A DNA stretch of 64,000 bases, taken from NCBI RefSeq assembly GCF_948472415.1, contig NZ_OX419519.1, positions 7,531,001-7,595,000 on the forward strand, given 5' to 3'. The notes below the pieces were generated by a model. That model was not told where the DNA came from, searched no databases, and worked only from the letters and a program-made list of their open reading frames with translations. This DNA comes from Kitasatospora fiedleri (GTDB lineage Bacteria; Actinomycetota; Actinomycetes; Streptomycetales; Streptomycetaceae). This document shows, piece after piece, positions 10,253-18,196 of this stretch; the stretch's first letter is position 1, and every line of letters begins with the position of its first letter. The translations under genes were made by a program, and so were the position numbers.

Positions 10253-11530
10253 ATGGCCCGCATCGCGCTGCTGCGCTCCATCGAGATCCAGCAGACCGAC
10301 CCCTACGTCCGGGAGCTGGCCGGCCCGGCCGCCGAGGCCGGCCTCACCCTCAAGCTGTTCCACACCGACGGCGAGTGCGGACCGGACGACTTCCCCGGCG
10401 AGTCCGAGAAGCTCCCGCCCGGCCTGAGCTGCGAGCAGATCGCCGACCGGATCGCCGCCTGGGGCGCCGACGGCGTCGTCTCGCTCTCCATACCCGACGA
10501 GAACGCGCTGCGCGACGCCGTGGTGCGCGAGAAGCTCGCCGCCCGCGGCATCCCGATGGTCATGCACAGCCCGGACGCCACCTGCGTGCTGGCCAACAAG
10601 TGGGAGACCAAGCGGCTGCTCGCCGCCCACGGCCTCGACACCCCCGACGGGCTGCTGGTCGACGGCGACCTGCTGCGCGGCCGCAGCGTCCAGGCCCCGG
10701 CCTACCAGGACCTGCTGCTGGCACAGGCCGAGCGGATCGGCTACCCGCTGCTCTCCAAGCCGCTGTGGGACTGCCTCGCCACCGGCATCCGCTTCCTGCC
10801 CGACCGGGCGGCCCTGCGCGCCTACCTCGCCGACCCGTACGACGGCAGCACCGTCCTGGAGCACTGCGTCACCGGCGAACTCTGCTCGGTCGAGGTGGTC
10901 GGCCGGCCCGGGCACTACGCCCTCCAGCCGCTGATCTGGAAGGGGCCGACCGGCGGCGCCCCGTCCTTCGTCTTCGACACCGTCCGCTACACCGCGCCGC
11001 GCCCCGGCCCCGACCGGGACTTCCGGCCGGTCGCCGAGCGGCTGCTGCGGCTGTGCGAGGACCTCGGGATCGAGGGCGCCATCGAGGTCGAGATGATCCA
11101 CGTCGACGGCGGCTACCAGGTCATCGAGATCAACCCCCGGGTCTCCGGCTCCACCACGCTCTCCATCGCGGCCTCCGGCGACAACACCTACGCCGCGCTG
11201 CTCTCGCTGCTGCTCGGCACCTGGGAGCAGCAGGCCCCCGGCTTCGGCCGCCGCCGCCGGCTCGCGCTGCAACTGCCGATCCGCCGGGCCACCCCCGCGC
11301 TCACCGCGCTGCTGCGCGAACGCCTCGACCTGGTCCGGGCCAGCGAGTTCCACATCGACGGCCAGGCGTACGCCAACACCGTGCTCACCTGCGAGTTCGA
11401 CCGCCGGGACGAACTCGCCGCGACACTGCGCGAGTTGACGGCCGAGCACGGACTGCTCACCCCCGGCGTGCTCGACCTGGCGGAGCAGCTCCTGGCCGCC
11501 CCCGCCCCGCTGGCCGCCGCCACGGCCTGA
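10253..11530 (+). CDS. ATP-grasp carboxylate-amine ligase B
   Basis: This 425-residue second ATP-grasp protein starts immediately after the stop of ligase A. The N-terminal domain (IALLRSIEIQQTDPYVRELA) resembles the pre-ATP-grasp fold. ATP-binding and Mg-binding residues are seen in YPLLSKPLWDCLATG (about 165), VLEHCVTGELCSVEVV (about 204) and VIEINPRVSGSTT (about 290). The EINPR form is typical of active ligases. Two adjacent, non-identical ATP-grasp enzymes suggest two successive amide- or ester-forming steps, or a heterodimer. No carrier protein or NRPS is nearby. Confidence 0.85.
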   Translation: MARIALLRSIEIQQTDPYVRELAGPAAEAGLTLKLFHTDGECGPDDFPGESEKLPPGLSCEQIADRIAAWGADGVVSLSIPDENALRDAVVREKLAARGIPMVMHSPDATCVLANKWETKRLLAAHGLDTPDGLLVDGDLLRGRSVQAPAYQDLLLAQAERIGYPLLSKPLWDCLATGIRFLPDRAALRAYLADPYDGSTVLEHCVTGELCSVEVVGRPGHYALQPLIWKGPTGGAPSFVFDTVRYTAPRPGPDRDFRPVAERLLRLCEDLGIEGAIEVEMIHVDGGYQVIEINPRVSGSTTLSIAASGDNTYAALLSLLLGTWEQQAPGFGRRRRLALQLPIRRATPALTALLRERLDLVRASEFHIDGQAYANTVLTCEFDRRDELAATLRELTAEHGLLTPGVLDLAEQLLAAPAPLAAATA

Positions 11531-11551
11531 CCGGCGCACCACCGCGCACCA

Positions 11552-11663
11552 CCCGTACCGCCCGTACCGCCCGTACCGCTCCGTCCCACCGCGCACCACG
11601 CGCACCACGCGCACCACGCGCACCACGCACACCACGCGCACCACACGCACCACGCGCACCACA
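11552..11663 (+). repeat. 9-nt tandem repeats between ligase B and thyX
   Basis: Three copies of CCCGTACCG (11552-11578) are followed by eight copies of CGCACCACG or one-base variants (11592-11663). The 159-nt spacer is almost wholly repetitive and ends just before the thyX ribosome site (GAGAGGA). It lies inside an apparent operon and may vary in copy number. Confidence 0.8.
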
Positions 11664-11689
11664 CGACCGAACCGAGAGGAACCGCCACC

Positions 11690-12439
11690 ATGCTGGTCAG
11701 CGAGCAGGGCTCCGTCCTGGACACCGCCCCCGGCGTCGAACTGCGCAGCGACATCTCCGTCGAACTGGTCGACCACCGGGCCAGCGACGCCGGCGTCGTC
11801 CGGGCCGCCCGGGTCTCCACCATCGGCGAGGACGCCCAGATCGAGGACAAGGGCGAGGGCTACAGCGCCGGACTCCTCAACTACCTGATGAAGAGCCGCC
11901 ACGGCAGCCCCTTCGAGCACAACTACATGACCTTCCTGATCACCGCGCCGATCTTCACCGTCCGCCACCTGATGCGCCACCGCACCTGGTCGTTCAACGA
12001 GGAGAGCGCCCGCTACCGGGAGCTGCGCCCGGTCTTCTACGTCCCGGACGGCGAGCGCCTGCTGCGCCAGAAGGGCAAGCCCGGCCACTACCAGTACGTC
12101 CCGGGCACCGACCAGGACCACGAGCAGATCCTCACCTCCGCGCACGCCGTCTACGCCAAGGCGTACGAGGAGTACACCGCGATGCTGGAGTCCGGCATCG
12201 CCCGCGAGATCGCCCGCATGGTGCTGCCGGTGGCCACCTACTCCTCGGTGTACGCCACCTGCAACTCCCGCGGCCTGATGCACTTCCTGAGCCTGCGCAC
12301 CAACCGCGCCGACGCCACCTACCCCTCGCACCCGCAGCGCGAGATCGAGCTGGTCGCCGAGCAGATGGAGGACGCCTGGAAGGCCCTGATGCCGGTCACC
12401 CACGCGGCCTTCGAGACCTACGGCCGGGTCAGCCCCTGA
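11690..12439 (+). CDS. thyX: FAD-dependent thymidylate synthase-like methyltransferase (ThyX family)
   Basis: This 249-residue protein carries the ThyX signature RHRX7S (RHRTWSFNEES) and the flanking SPFEHNYMTF and YSSVYATCNSRGLMHF segments. ThyX uses FADH2 and methylene-tetrahydrofolate to methylate C5 of dUMP. ThyX homologues also occur in nucleoside antibiotic pathways: PolB of polyoxin biosynthesis methylates UMP. The placement between ligases and oxygenases, and the 1-nt TGATG overlap with a LOG-type nucleotide hydrolase, suggest a dedicated biosynthetic copy that supplies a 5-methylpyrimidine nucleotide. A housekeeping thyX elsewhere in the genome is expected but cannot be seen here. 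Confidence 0.9.
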   Translation: MLVSEQGSVLDTAPGVELRSDISVELVDHRASDAGVVRAARVSTIGEDAQIEDKGEGYSAGLLNYLMKSRHGSPFEHNYMTFLITAPIFTVRHLMRHRTWSFNEESARYRELRPVFYVPDGERLLRQKGKPGHYQYVPGTDQDHEQILTSAHAVYAKAYEEYTAMLESGIAREIARMVLPVATYSSVYATCNSRGLMHFLSLRTNRADATYPSHPQREIELVAEQMEDAWKALMPVTHAAFETYGRVSP

Positions 12440-12999
12440 TGCGGGTCACCGTCTACGCCGGCTCCTCGGCGGGCCGGGACGAGGTGTACGCCCGGGAGGC
12501 CGCCGCCTTCGCCCGCGAACTCGCCGAGGCCGGGCACGAGATCGTCTACGGCGGCGGCAGCGTCGGACTGATGGGCGTGGTCGCCGACAGCGCGATGGCG
12601 GCGGGCGGCCGGGTCACCGGCGTCATCCCGCGCTCGCTGCACGACGCCGAGGTCGCCCACCTCGGCCTCACCGAACTGCACGTGGTCGACACCATGCACG
12701 AGCGCAAGGACCTGATGGCCCGGCTCGGCGACTGCTTCGTCGCCCTGCCGGGCGGCCTGGGCACCGTCGAGGAGCTCTTCGAGGTCTGGGCCTGGCTGAT
12801 CCTCGGGCACCACGGCAAACCGGTTACCGTCCTGAACACCGACGGCTACTGGGACGGCCTGCTCGACACGGTCGAGGGCATCGCCCGGGCCGGGTTCATG
12901 CGGCCCGAGGAGAGCGCCTCGCTGGTCCCGGTCCGCAAGGCCGGCGACCTGCTCGCGCTCTGCGACAGCTGGCGGCCCCCGCCGCCGCGCTGGGCCTGA
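12439..12999 (+). CDS. LOG-family nucleotide 5'-monophosphate phosphoribohydrolase
   Basis: This 186-residue Rossmann protein has both LOG hallmarks: GGGSVGLMG (about 35-43) and PGGLGTVEELFE (about 105-116). LOG enzymes cleave the N-glycosidic bond of nucleoside monophosphates to a free base and ribose-5-phosphate. The ATG overlaps the thyX stop by one base, so the two are translationally coupled. I infer that the product of the ThyX-like enzyme is its substrate, giving a free 5-methylpyrimidine base. The family is also known for purine (cytokinin) nucleotides, so base specificity is open. Confidence 0.85.
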   Translation: MRVTVYAGSSAGRDEVYAREAAAFARELAEAGHEIVYGGGSVGLMGVVADSAMAAGGRVTGVIPRSLHDAEVAHLGLTELHVVDTMHERKDLMARLGDCFVALPGGLGTVEELFEVWAWLILGHHGKPVTVLNTDGYWDGLLDTVEGIARAGFMRPEESASLVPVRKAGDLLALCDSWRPPPPRWA

Positions 13000-13085
13000 C
13001 CGACCCCGGGCACCACCCCGGGCACCCCCCACCGGCACCGCAGCACCGCCCGCCGTCACCACCCACCGACCGAGAAAGGCAGTCC

Positions 13086-14081
13086 GTGCAGCAGCGCATG
13101 GCCACCCCCGCCTTCTCCCGACTGCCCCGCTCCGCCCGGCTGGACGGCGACTTCGACGTCGTCCGGCTGGGCGCGGAGCTGGCCGCGCTCCGCCAGGTCC
13201 ACTGGCACCGCCGCCGGCGCTACCCGGCCCAGGCCCTCACCGCCGTCCCCGAGCAGTGGCGCACCCTGCCGCTGCGCAGCATCGGCGGCGACCCCGAGCG
13301 CACCGACGCCGGCGGCCCCGACCGGGACGACTTCGCCGACACCCCGTGGCTGGCCGGCGCCCCGTACCTCGCCGAGGTGCTGGACGCCCTGCCCGCCGCC
13401 AAACGGGCCGTCCGGCTGATGGCGCTCACCCCCGGGGCCAGCGGCGCCCCGCACCGCGACACCAAGAACGGCCTGGCCTGGGGCACCGTCCGGCTCTACC
13501 TGCCGCTCACCGCCCACCCCGGCGCCGGACTGGTCATCGAGGGCGAACCGCAGCAGTGGACGCCGGGCACCCTCTGGTACGGCGACGTCAGCCGCAGCCA
13601 CCGGCTGCTGCACCCCGGCACCGACGGCACCCCGGTCCACCTGGTCGCCGACCTGCTGCCCAACCGCGCCCTGCTGGACCTCTTCCCGCCCGTCTTCCGC
13701 ACCCCCGAGGTGCTGGCCGAGAGCATCCTGGCCCGGCCCCCGGCCCCGCTCGACACCGCCGCCCGGGCCGCCCACGGCCTGCGCTTCGACGTCCCCGAGT
13801 CCTTCACCGACCGGGACGAGGCGGACGGCGCCTTCCTGCGCCACCAGCGCCGACTGCCCGGCACCGTGCTGCTCCGCGCGGACCGGCTGTTCCTGACCGC
13901 GCCCGGCGAACCCGAGCTCGGCCTGGTCCACCTCGGCGGCGGCGAGTTCCGCTTCGCCGGCTGGACGGAGGAGCGCACCCTACGGCTGCCCCGCCCCGGC
14001 GAGGTCCCGGCCGTCGTCCTGCGCACCCGCTGCGGCGGCACCGTCCGCGAAACGGCGGTGCCCGCCCGGCACGACACCTGA
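13086..14081 (+). CDS. Aspartyl/asparaginyl beta-hydroxylase-type 2OG-Fe(II) oxygenase
   Basis: This 331-residue protein starts at a GTG 6 nt after AAAGG. The central cupin core shows the facial-triad pattern HRD (in GAPHRDTKNGLAWGT, about residues 122-136) and a distal His in DVSRSHRLLHPG, with a following basic region for 2-oxoglutarate. The WGTVRLYLPL and YGDVSRSH context matches the Asp/Asn beta-hydroxylase family, some members of which hydroxylate free or carrier-bound amino acids in natural-product pathways. The C-terminal 110 residues (after PPVFRTPEVLAESIL) form an extra domain I do not recognise. A role in hydroxylating an amino-acid building block is inferred. Confidence 0.8.
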   Translation: MQQRMATPAFSRLPRSARLDGDFDVVRLGAELAALRQVHWHRRRRYPAQALTAVPEQWRTLPLRSIGGDPERTDAGGPDRDDFADTPWLAGAPYLAEVLDALPAAKRAVRLMALTPGASGAPHRDTKNGLAWGTVRLYLPLTAHPGAGLVIEGEPQQWTPGTLWYGDVSRSHRLLHPGTDGTPVHLVADLLPNRALLDLFPPVFRTPEVLAESILARPPAPLDTAARAAHGLRFDVPESFTDRDEADGAFLRHQRRLPGTVLLRADRLFLTAPGEPELGLVHLGGGEFRFAGWTEERTLRLPRPGEVPAVVLRTRCGGTVRETAVPARHDT

Positions 14082-14174
14082 CCGACCCCGGGCCCCGGCC
14101 CGGCCGACCGCGGCCCCGGCCGCCCCACCGACAGCAGCAGACAACAGACAGCAGACAGCAGAGAGGTGAGAACC

Positions 14175-15224
14175 GTGCCGACCCTGGCAGCGACCGCCGC
14201 CCCGACGGGCACCCCGGTGACCCTGGTGGACGGCTACGTGCCGGTCATCGACCTGAGCGGCGCCCGCACCGACCCCCGCCGCCGCGCCGAGGTCGCCGCG
14301 GCCGTCGACCGGACCTGCCGCACCAGCGGCTTCCTGGTCATCGTCGGCCACGGCGTCCCCGAGCGGGCCATCACCGAGATGTACCGCGCCACCCGCGAGT
14401 TCTTCGCGCTCCCGCCGGAGGTCAAGGCCGCCCACCTGGCCGACCCCGCCGACCCGCTGATGCGCGGCTTCGGCCGCAGCGGCAGCCTCGCCGCGTCCAA
14501 CCCGGACGCCTCGGTGGCCACCGAACGGGCCCGCCCCGACGTCTCGGAGACCTTCACCGTCAACCGGCTCGGCGAACCCGAGGGCGCCCGCGCCCTGCCC
14601 GCCGACGCCGCCCCGGCGCTGCGCACCCCCAACCCGTGGCCCGACCTGCCGGGCTTCGCCGACGCGTACCGCGGCTACTACGCCGAGATGGAACGGCTGG
14701 CCGGCGAGCTGATGCGGCTGTTCGCCCTCGGACTCGGCCTGCCCGAGGACTGGTTCGAGGACAAGATCGACCAGCACATGACCAACCTGACCGCCAACTA
14801 CTACCCGGCGCAGCCCGTCCCGCCCGCGCCCGGACAGCTGCGCAAGGGCGAGCACAGTGACTGGGGCAGCCTCACCATCCTCTACCAGGACAACGGCACC
14901 GGCGGCCTCCAGGTGCTCGACCGCACCGGCGACCGCTGGCTGGACGTCCCCGTGGTCGAGGGCTCCTTCGTCGTCAACATCGGCGACCTGATGGCGATCT
15001 GGACCAACGACGCCTGGGTCAGCACCGTGCACCGGGTGGTCAACCCGCCCCGCGAGGAGGCCCACAACGAGCGCTACTCGGTGCCGTTCTTCCACCAGCC
15101 GAACTACGACGCACTGATCGAGTGCATCGCCACCTGCACCGACCGGGACAACCCGCCGCGGCACGCCCCGGTCCGCTCCGGCCCCTACATCACCGGCAAG
15201 TTCGCCCGGGCGTACGGAAACTGA
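14175..15224 (+). CDS. Isopenicillin N synthase-like 2OG-Fe(II) oxygenase
   Basis: I chose the GTG at 14175 because GAGAGG ends 8 nt upstream; an in-frame GTG at 14166 overlaps that site. The 349-residue protein has the DIOX_N domain (PVIDLSGARTDPRRRAE; GFLVIVGHGVPE) and a C-terminal jelly-roll with Fe ligands HSDWGS (HxD) and STVHRVVNPP (distal His), and the 2OG-binding RYSVPFF (RxS). This is the IPNS/plant-type superfamily, which includes gibberellin oxidases and fungal thymine-7-hydroxylase. With a ThyX and a LOG enzyme beside it, oxidation of a 5-methyl group on a pyrimidine base is an attractive but untested role. Confidence 0.85.
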   Translation: MPTLAATAAPTGTPVTLVDGYVPVIDLSGARTDPRRRAEVAAAVDRTCRTSGFLVIVGHGVPERAITEMYRATREFFALPPEVKAAHLADPADPLMRGFGRSGSLAASNPDASVATERARPDVSETFTVNRLGEPEGARALPADAAPALRTPNPWPDLPGFADAYRGYYAEMERLAGELMRLFALGLGLPEDWFEDKIDQHMTNLTANYYPAQPVPPAPGQLRKGEHSDWGSLTILYQDNGTGGLQVLDRTGDRWLDVPVVEGSFVVNIGDLMAIWTNDAWVSTVHRVVNPPREEAHNERYSVPFFHQPNYDALIECIATCTDRDNPPRHAPVRSGPYITGKFARAYGN

Positions 15225-15239
15225 CGCCCCCACACCCAA

Positions 15240-15268
15240 GCGGCGGCCGCCACCGGGGCGGCCGCCGC
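15240..15268. terminator. Strong hairpin between the oxygenase and MFS genes
   Basis: A perfect 12-bp GC stem (15240-15251 with 15257-15268) has a 5-nt ACCGG loop. It lies 16 nt after the oxygenase stop and ends 10 nt before the AGGAG of the exporter. It could attenuate transcription inside the cluster or stabilise the upstream mRNA. No T-run follows. Confidence 0.6.
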
Positions 15269-15285
15269 GCGCCCGCAGGAGAGTC

Positions 15286-16683
15286 ATGGACAACAGCGCA
15301 CCCCGGCCGTCGCAGTCCGCACGGCCGCCGCAGCCGCCGCGCGGACTGCGACACCTCCTCGGCCTGCCCGACCTCACCGGCAACGGCCGGTTCCTGGCGG
15401 CCAACGTCATCGACAGCCTCGGCAACGGACTGGTCCTCGCCTTCACCGTCGTCTACTTCACCCGGACCACCGACCTGCCGCTGGTCGAGATCGGCGCGGC
15501 CCTGACCCTGGGCCACCTGCTCTCGCTGCCGGTGCCCGCCCTGGTCGGGCCGCTGCTGGACCGGATCGGCCCGCGCGCCGTGGTCGCGGTGGGCAACCTG
15601 GTGTCGGCCGGCGGCTTCCTCGGCTTCCTGTTCTGCCGCCAGGCCTGGATGATCGTGCTGTTCCAACTGGTCGTGCAGACCGGCTCGAACATCTACTGGA
15701 CCTCCAGCCGCCCGCTGGTCGTGCTGGCCGCCCGCGAGGGCGAACGGCAGCGCTGGTTCGCGCTCACCAGCTCGCTGCGCAACATCGGCGCGGGCTTCGG
15801 CGCGGCCGTCGCCGCCCTGCTGCTCCAGTTCGCCGGCACCACCGGCCTGCGGGCCGTGGTGGTCGCCAACACCGCGACCTTCCTGCTCGCCGCCTGGCTG
15901 ATCTCCTCCTGGCGCCCGACCGGCGAACAGCCCCGCCCCACCGGCGCCGCCGCCCCCGCCGACCGCCCGGCCGGCAGCTACCGGGACGTCCTGCGCGACC
16001 TGCCCTACCTGCGCCTGGTCGCCGCCAACCTGGGCTTCGTGCTGGCCGCCATGGTGCTTCCGGTGCTGCTCGCGGTCTACGCCACCGGGACGCTGCACGC
16101 CGCCGCCTGGATCGTCGGCGCCCTGGTCGTGCTGAACACCGGCCTGGTCGCGCTGGCCCAGACCACCGTCGCCCGCTGGGGCGAACACCGCAACCCCGTA
16201 CGGGTGCTGGCGCTGGCCGCGGTCCTGAACGCGGTGGCGTTCGGGCTGTTCGGCGCGCTGTTGGCGGTGCCCGGCTGGGCGGTCGAGGCGGGCCTGGTGC
16301 TGGCCGTGCTGGTCTACACGCTGGCGGAGATGGTCGGCGGCCCGCCGTCCAACGAACTCAGCGTGGCGATGGCCAAGGAGCACATCCAGGGCCGCTACCA
16401 GGCCGCCTTCCAACTCTCCTGGACGATCGGCGGCGCCGTGTCGCCGGTGGTCCTGACCGCCCTGCTGGGGCGCGGCCCGCTGTGGCCGTGGGTGTTCCTG
16501 GCCGCGTTCAGCCTGCTGTCGGTGCTGCTGGTGCAGGGGCTGGGCGGACGGCCCGCGAAGTCCGCCGAGCCCGCTGAACCCGTCGCGTCCGCAGGGCCCG
16601 CCGCGTCCGCGGACCCCACCGCCACCGCCACCGCCCCCGCTCCGGCCGCGTCTGCGTCCGCGGAGGTGTCCGGTGCTGCGTGA
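15286..16683 (+). CDS. 12-TM MFS transporter of the nucleobase-ligase cluster
   Basis: This 465-residue membrane protein has AGGAG at 15278 before its ATG. The cytoplasmic N-terminal tail (about 30 residues, Pro-rich) is followed by 12 predicted helices; a motif-A-like loop is VGPLLDRIGPRAVVA. The C-terminus is an Ala/Pro/Glu-rich tail. It resembles small-molecule exporters that sit in biosynthetic clusters, so it probably exports the product. Its end overlaps the GTG start of the nucleobase permease by 11 nt. Confidence 0.85.
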   Translation: MDNSAPRPSQSARPPQPPRGLRHLLGLPDLTGNGRFLAANVIDSLGNGLVLAFTVVYFTRTTDLPLVEIGAALTLGHLLSLPVPALVGPLLDRIGPRAVVAVGNLVSAGGFLGFLFCRQAWMIVLFQLVVQTGSNIYWTSSRPLVVLAAREGERQRWFALTSSLRNIGAGFGAAVAALLLQFAGTTGLRAVVVANTATFLLAAWLISSWRPTGEQPRPTGAAAPADRPAGSYRDVLRDLPYLRLVAANLGFVLAAMVLPVLLAVYATGTLHAAAWIVGALVVLNTGLVALAQTTVARWGEHRNPVRVLALAAVLNAVAFGLFGALLAVPGWAVEAGLVLAVLVYTLAEMVGGPPSNELSVAMAKEHIQGRYQAAFQLSWTIGGAVSPVVLTALLGRGPLWPWVFLAAFSLLSVLLVQGLGGRPAKSAEPAEPVASAGPAASADPTATATAPAPAASASAEVSGAA

Positions 16684-18196
16684 ACGGCTCGGCCTGACCT
16701 GGGAGTTGCACGGCGACGGCCGCGAACCGCGCCCCGGCGCCGCCGTCCGGCCCGACCAGCGGCTCAGCTGGCCCCGGACGGTCGGCCTCGGCGCCCAGCA
16801 CGTGGTGGCGATGTTCGGCGCCACCTTCGTCTTCCCGCTGGTGATGGGCCTCGACCCGAACCTCGGCATCATGATGTCCGGCATCGCCACCGCGCTCTTC
16901 CTGCTGGTGGTGCGCGGCCGCATCCCCAGCTACCTCGGCACCAGCGCCTCGTTCGTGGGCGCGGTCGCCGCGATCCGGGCGGCCGGCGGCTCCAGCGCCG
17001 TGGTCACCGGCGCGGTCGCGGTGTCCGGCGTCGCGCTGGCCCTGGTCGGCCTGGCCGTGCACCGGGCCGGCAGCGCCGTCGTCAACCGGCTCTTCCCGCC
17101 GGTGGTGGCCGGCGCGGTGGTGCTGCTGATCGGCTTCAACCTGGCCCCCGTGGTCGCCCGGATCTACTGGCCGCAGGACCAGTGGACGGCGCTGGCCACG
17201 ATGGCCGTGGTGCTCGCCTCCGGCGTCCTGCTGCGCGGCTTCTGGGGACGGATCTCGGTCTTCGTCGGCCTGGTCTTCGGCTTCGCCCTCTCCTGGCTGC
17301 TGGACCTCACCACCGGCCCGATCACCGCCCCCGACGCCACCGGCACCGTCACCACCCACTTCCGGGTGGACCTCGGCGCGGTGGCGCACGCCGACTGGAT
17401 CGGCCTGCCGTCCACGCACGCGCCGGAGTTCCGGCTCTCCGCGATCCTGCTGGCGCTGCCCGCGGTGATCGCCCTGGTCGCCGAGAACACCGGCCACGTG
17501 CGGGCCGTCGCCGAGATGACCGGCAGCGACCTGGACGGCAGCCTCGGCCGCGCCCTGTTCGCCGACGGCCTGGCCACGGCGGTTGCGGCCGGCACCGGCT
17601 CCGCCCCGACCACCACCTTCGCCGAGAACATCGGCGTGATGGCCGCGACCCGGGTCTACTCCACCGCCGCGTACTGGGTGGCCGCGGGCACCGCCGTCCT
17701 GCTCGGCCTGTGCCCCAAGTTCGGGGCGATCGTCGCCGCCACCCCCGGTGGGGTGCTCGGCGGCATCACCGTGGTCCTCTACGGCATGATCGGCCTGCTC
17801 GGCGCCAACATCTGGGTCCGCAACCGGGTCGACTTCGGCGACCCCGTCCACCTGGTCCCCACCGCGGCGGGCGTGGTCGCCGGGATCGGCGGCGTCTCGA
17901 TCGGCGTCACGGGCGGCTTCTCGCTGAGCGGCATCACGCTGGGCACCCTGATCGTCCTGGTCGGCCACCACGCCCTGCGCCACCTGGCCGCCCGCCGCCG
18001 CACCGCCACCGACCCGCACCCCGCGCCCGCGCCCGCGCCCGCGTCCGTGTCCGTGTCCGCGCCCGTGTCCGCGTCCGCGCCCGTGTCCGCGCCCGTGTCC
18101 GCGTCCGCGGCTGTTCCTGCTGCCGCGGGCCCCCAGCCCGTCCCCGCCGAACCCGTCCCCGCCCCCGTCGCCGCCAGCCGAGGAGCAGCCCGATGA
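16673..18196 (+). CDS. NCS2 nucleobase permease (uracil/xanthine type)
   Basis: This 507-residue permease matches the UraA/xanthine permease family: a first-helix region LGAQHVVAMFGATFVFPLV, the conserved TM8 acidic segment (AENTGHVRAVAEMTG) and the TM10 region (PTTTFAENIGVMAATRVYST). The GTG start lies within the end of the MFS gene. Family members import uracil or purines with protons. In this cluster it may import a nucleobase precursor or recapture one released by the LOG enzyme. The last 55 residues are a Pro/Ala/Ser/Val tail encoded by an imperfect hexamer repeat (about 18024-18112), probably a slippage-prone extension. Confidence 0.9.
   Translation: MLRERLGLTWELHGDGREPRPGAAVRPDQRLSWPRTVGLGAQHVVAMFGATFVFPLVMGLDPNLGIMMSGIATALFLLVVRGRIPSYLGTSASFVGAVAAIRAAGGSSAVVTGAVAVSGVALALVGLAVHRAGSAVVNRLFPPVVAGAVVLLIGFNLAPVVARIYWPQDQWTALATMAVVLASGVLLRGFWGRISVFVGLVFGFALSWLLDLTTGPITAPDATGTVTTHFRVDLGAVAHADWIGLPSTHAPEFRLSAILLALPAVIALVAENTGHVRAVAEMTGSDLDGSLGRALFADGLATAVAAGTGSAPTTTFAENIGVMAATRVYSTAAYWVAAGTAVLLGLCPKFGAIVAATPGGVLGGITVVLYGMIGLLGANIWVRNRVDFGDPVHLVPTAAGVVAGIGGVSIGVTGGFSLSGITLGTLIVLVGHHALRHLAARRRTATDPHPAPAPAPASVSVSAPVSASAPVSAPVSASAAVPAAAGPQPVPAEPVPAPVAASRGAAR

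Noticed and set aside
10199..12403. 734-codon minus-strand frame opposite the ATP-grasp and thyX genes
   Set aside because: It is an antisense shadow of high-GC coding DNA with Gly/Val/Arg/Asp-rich sequence and no family motif; the plus strand holds clear enzymes.
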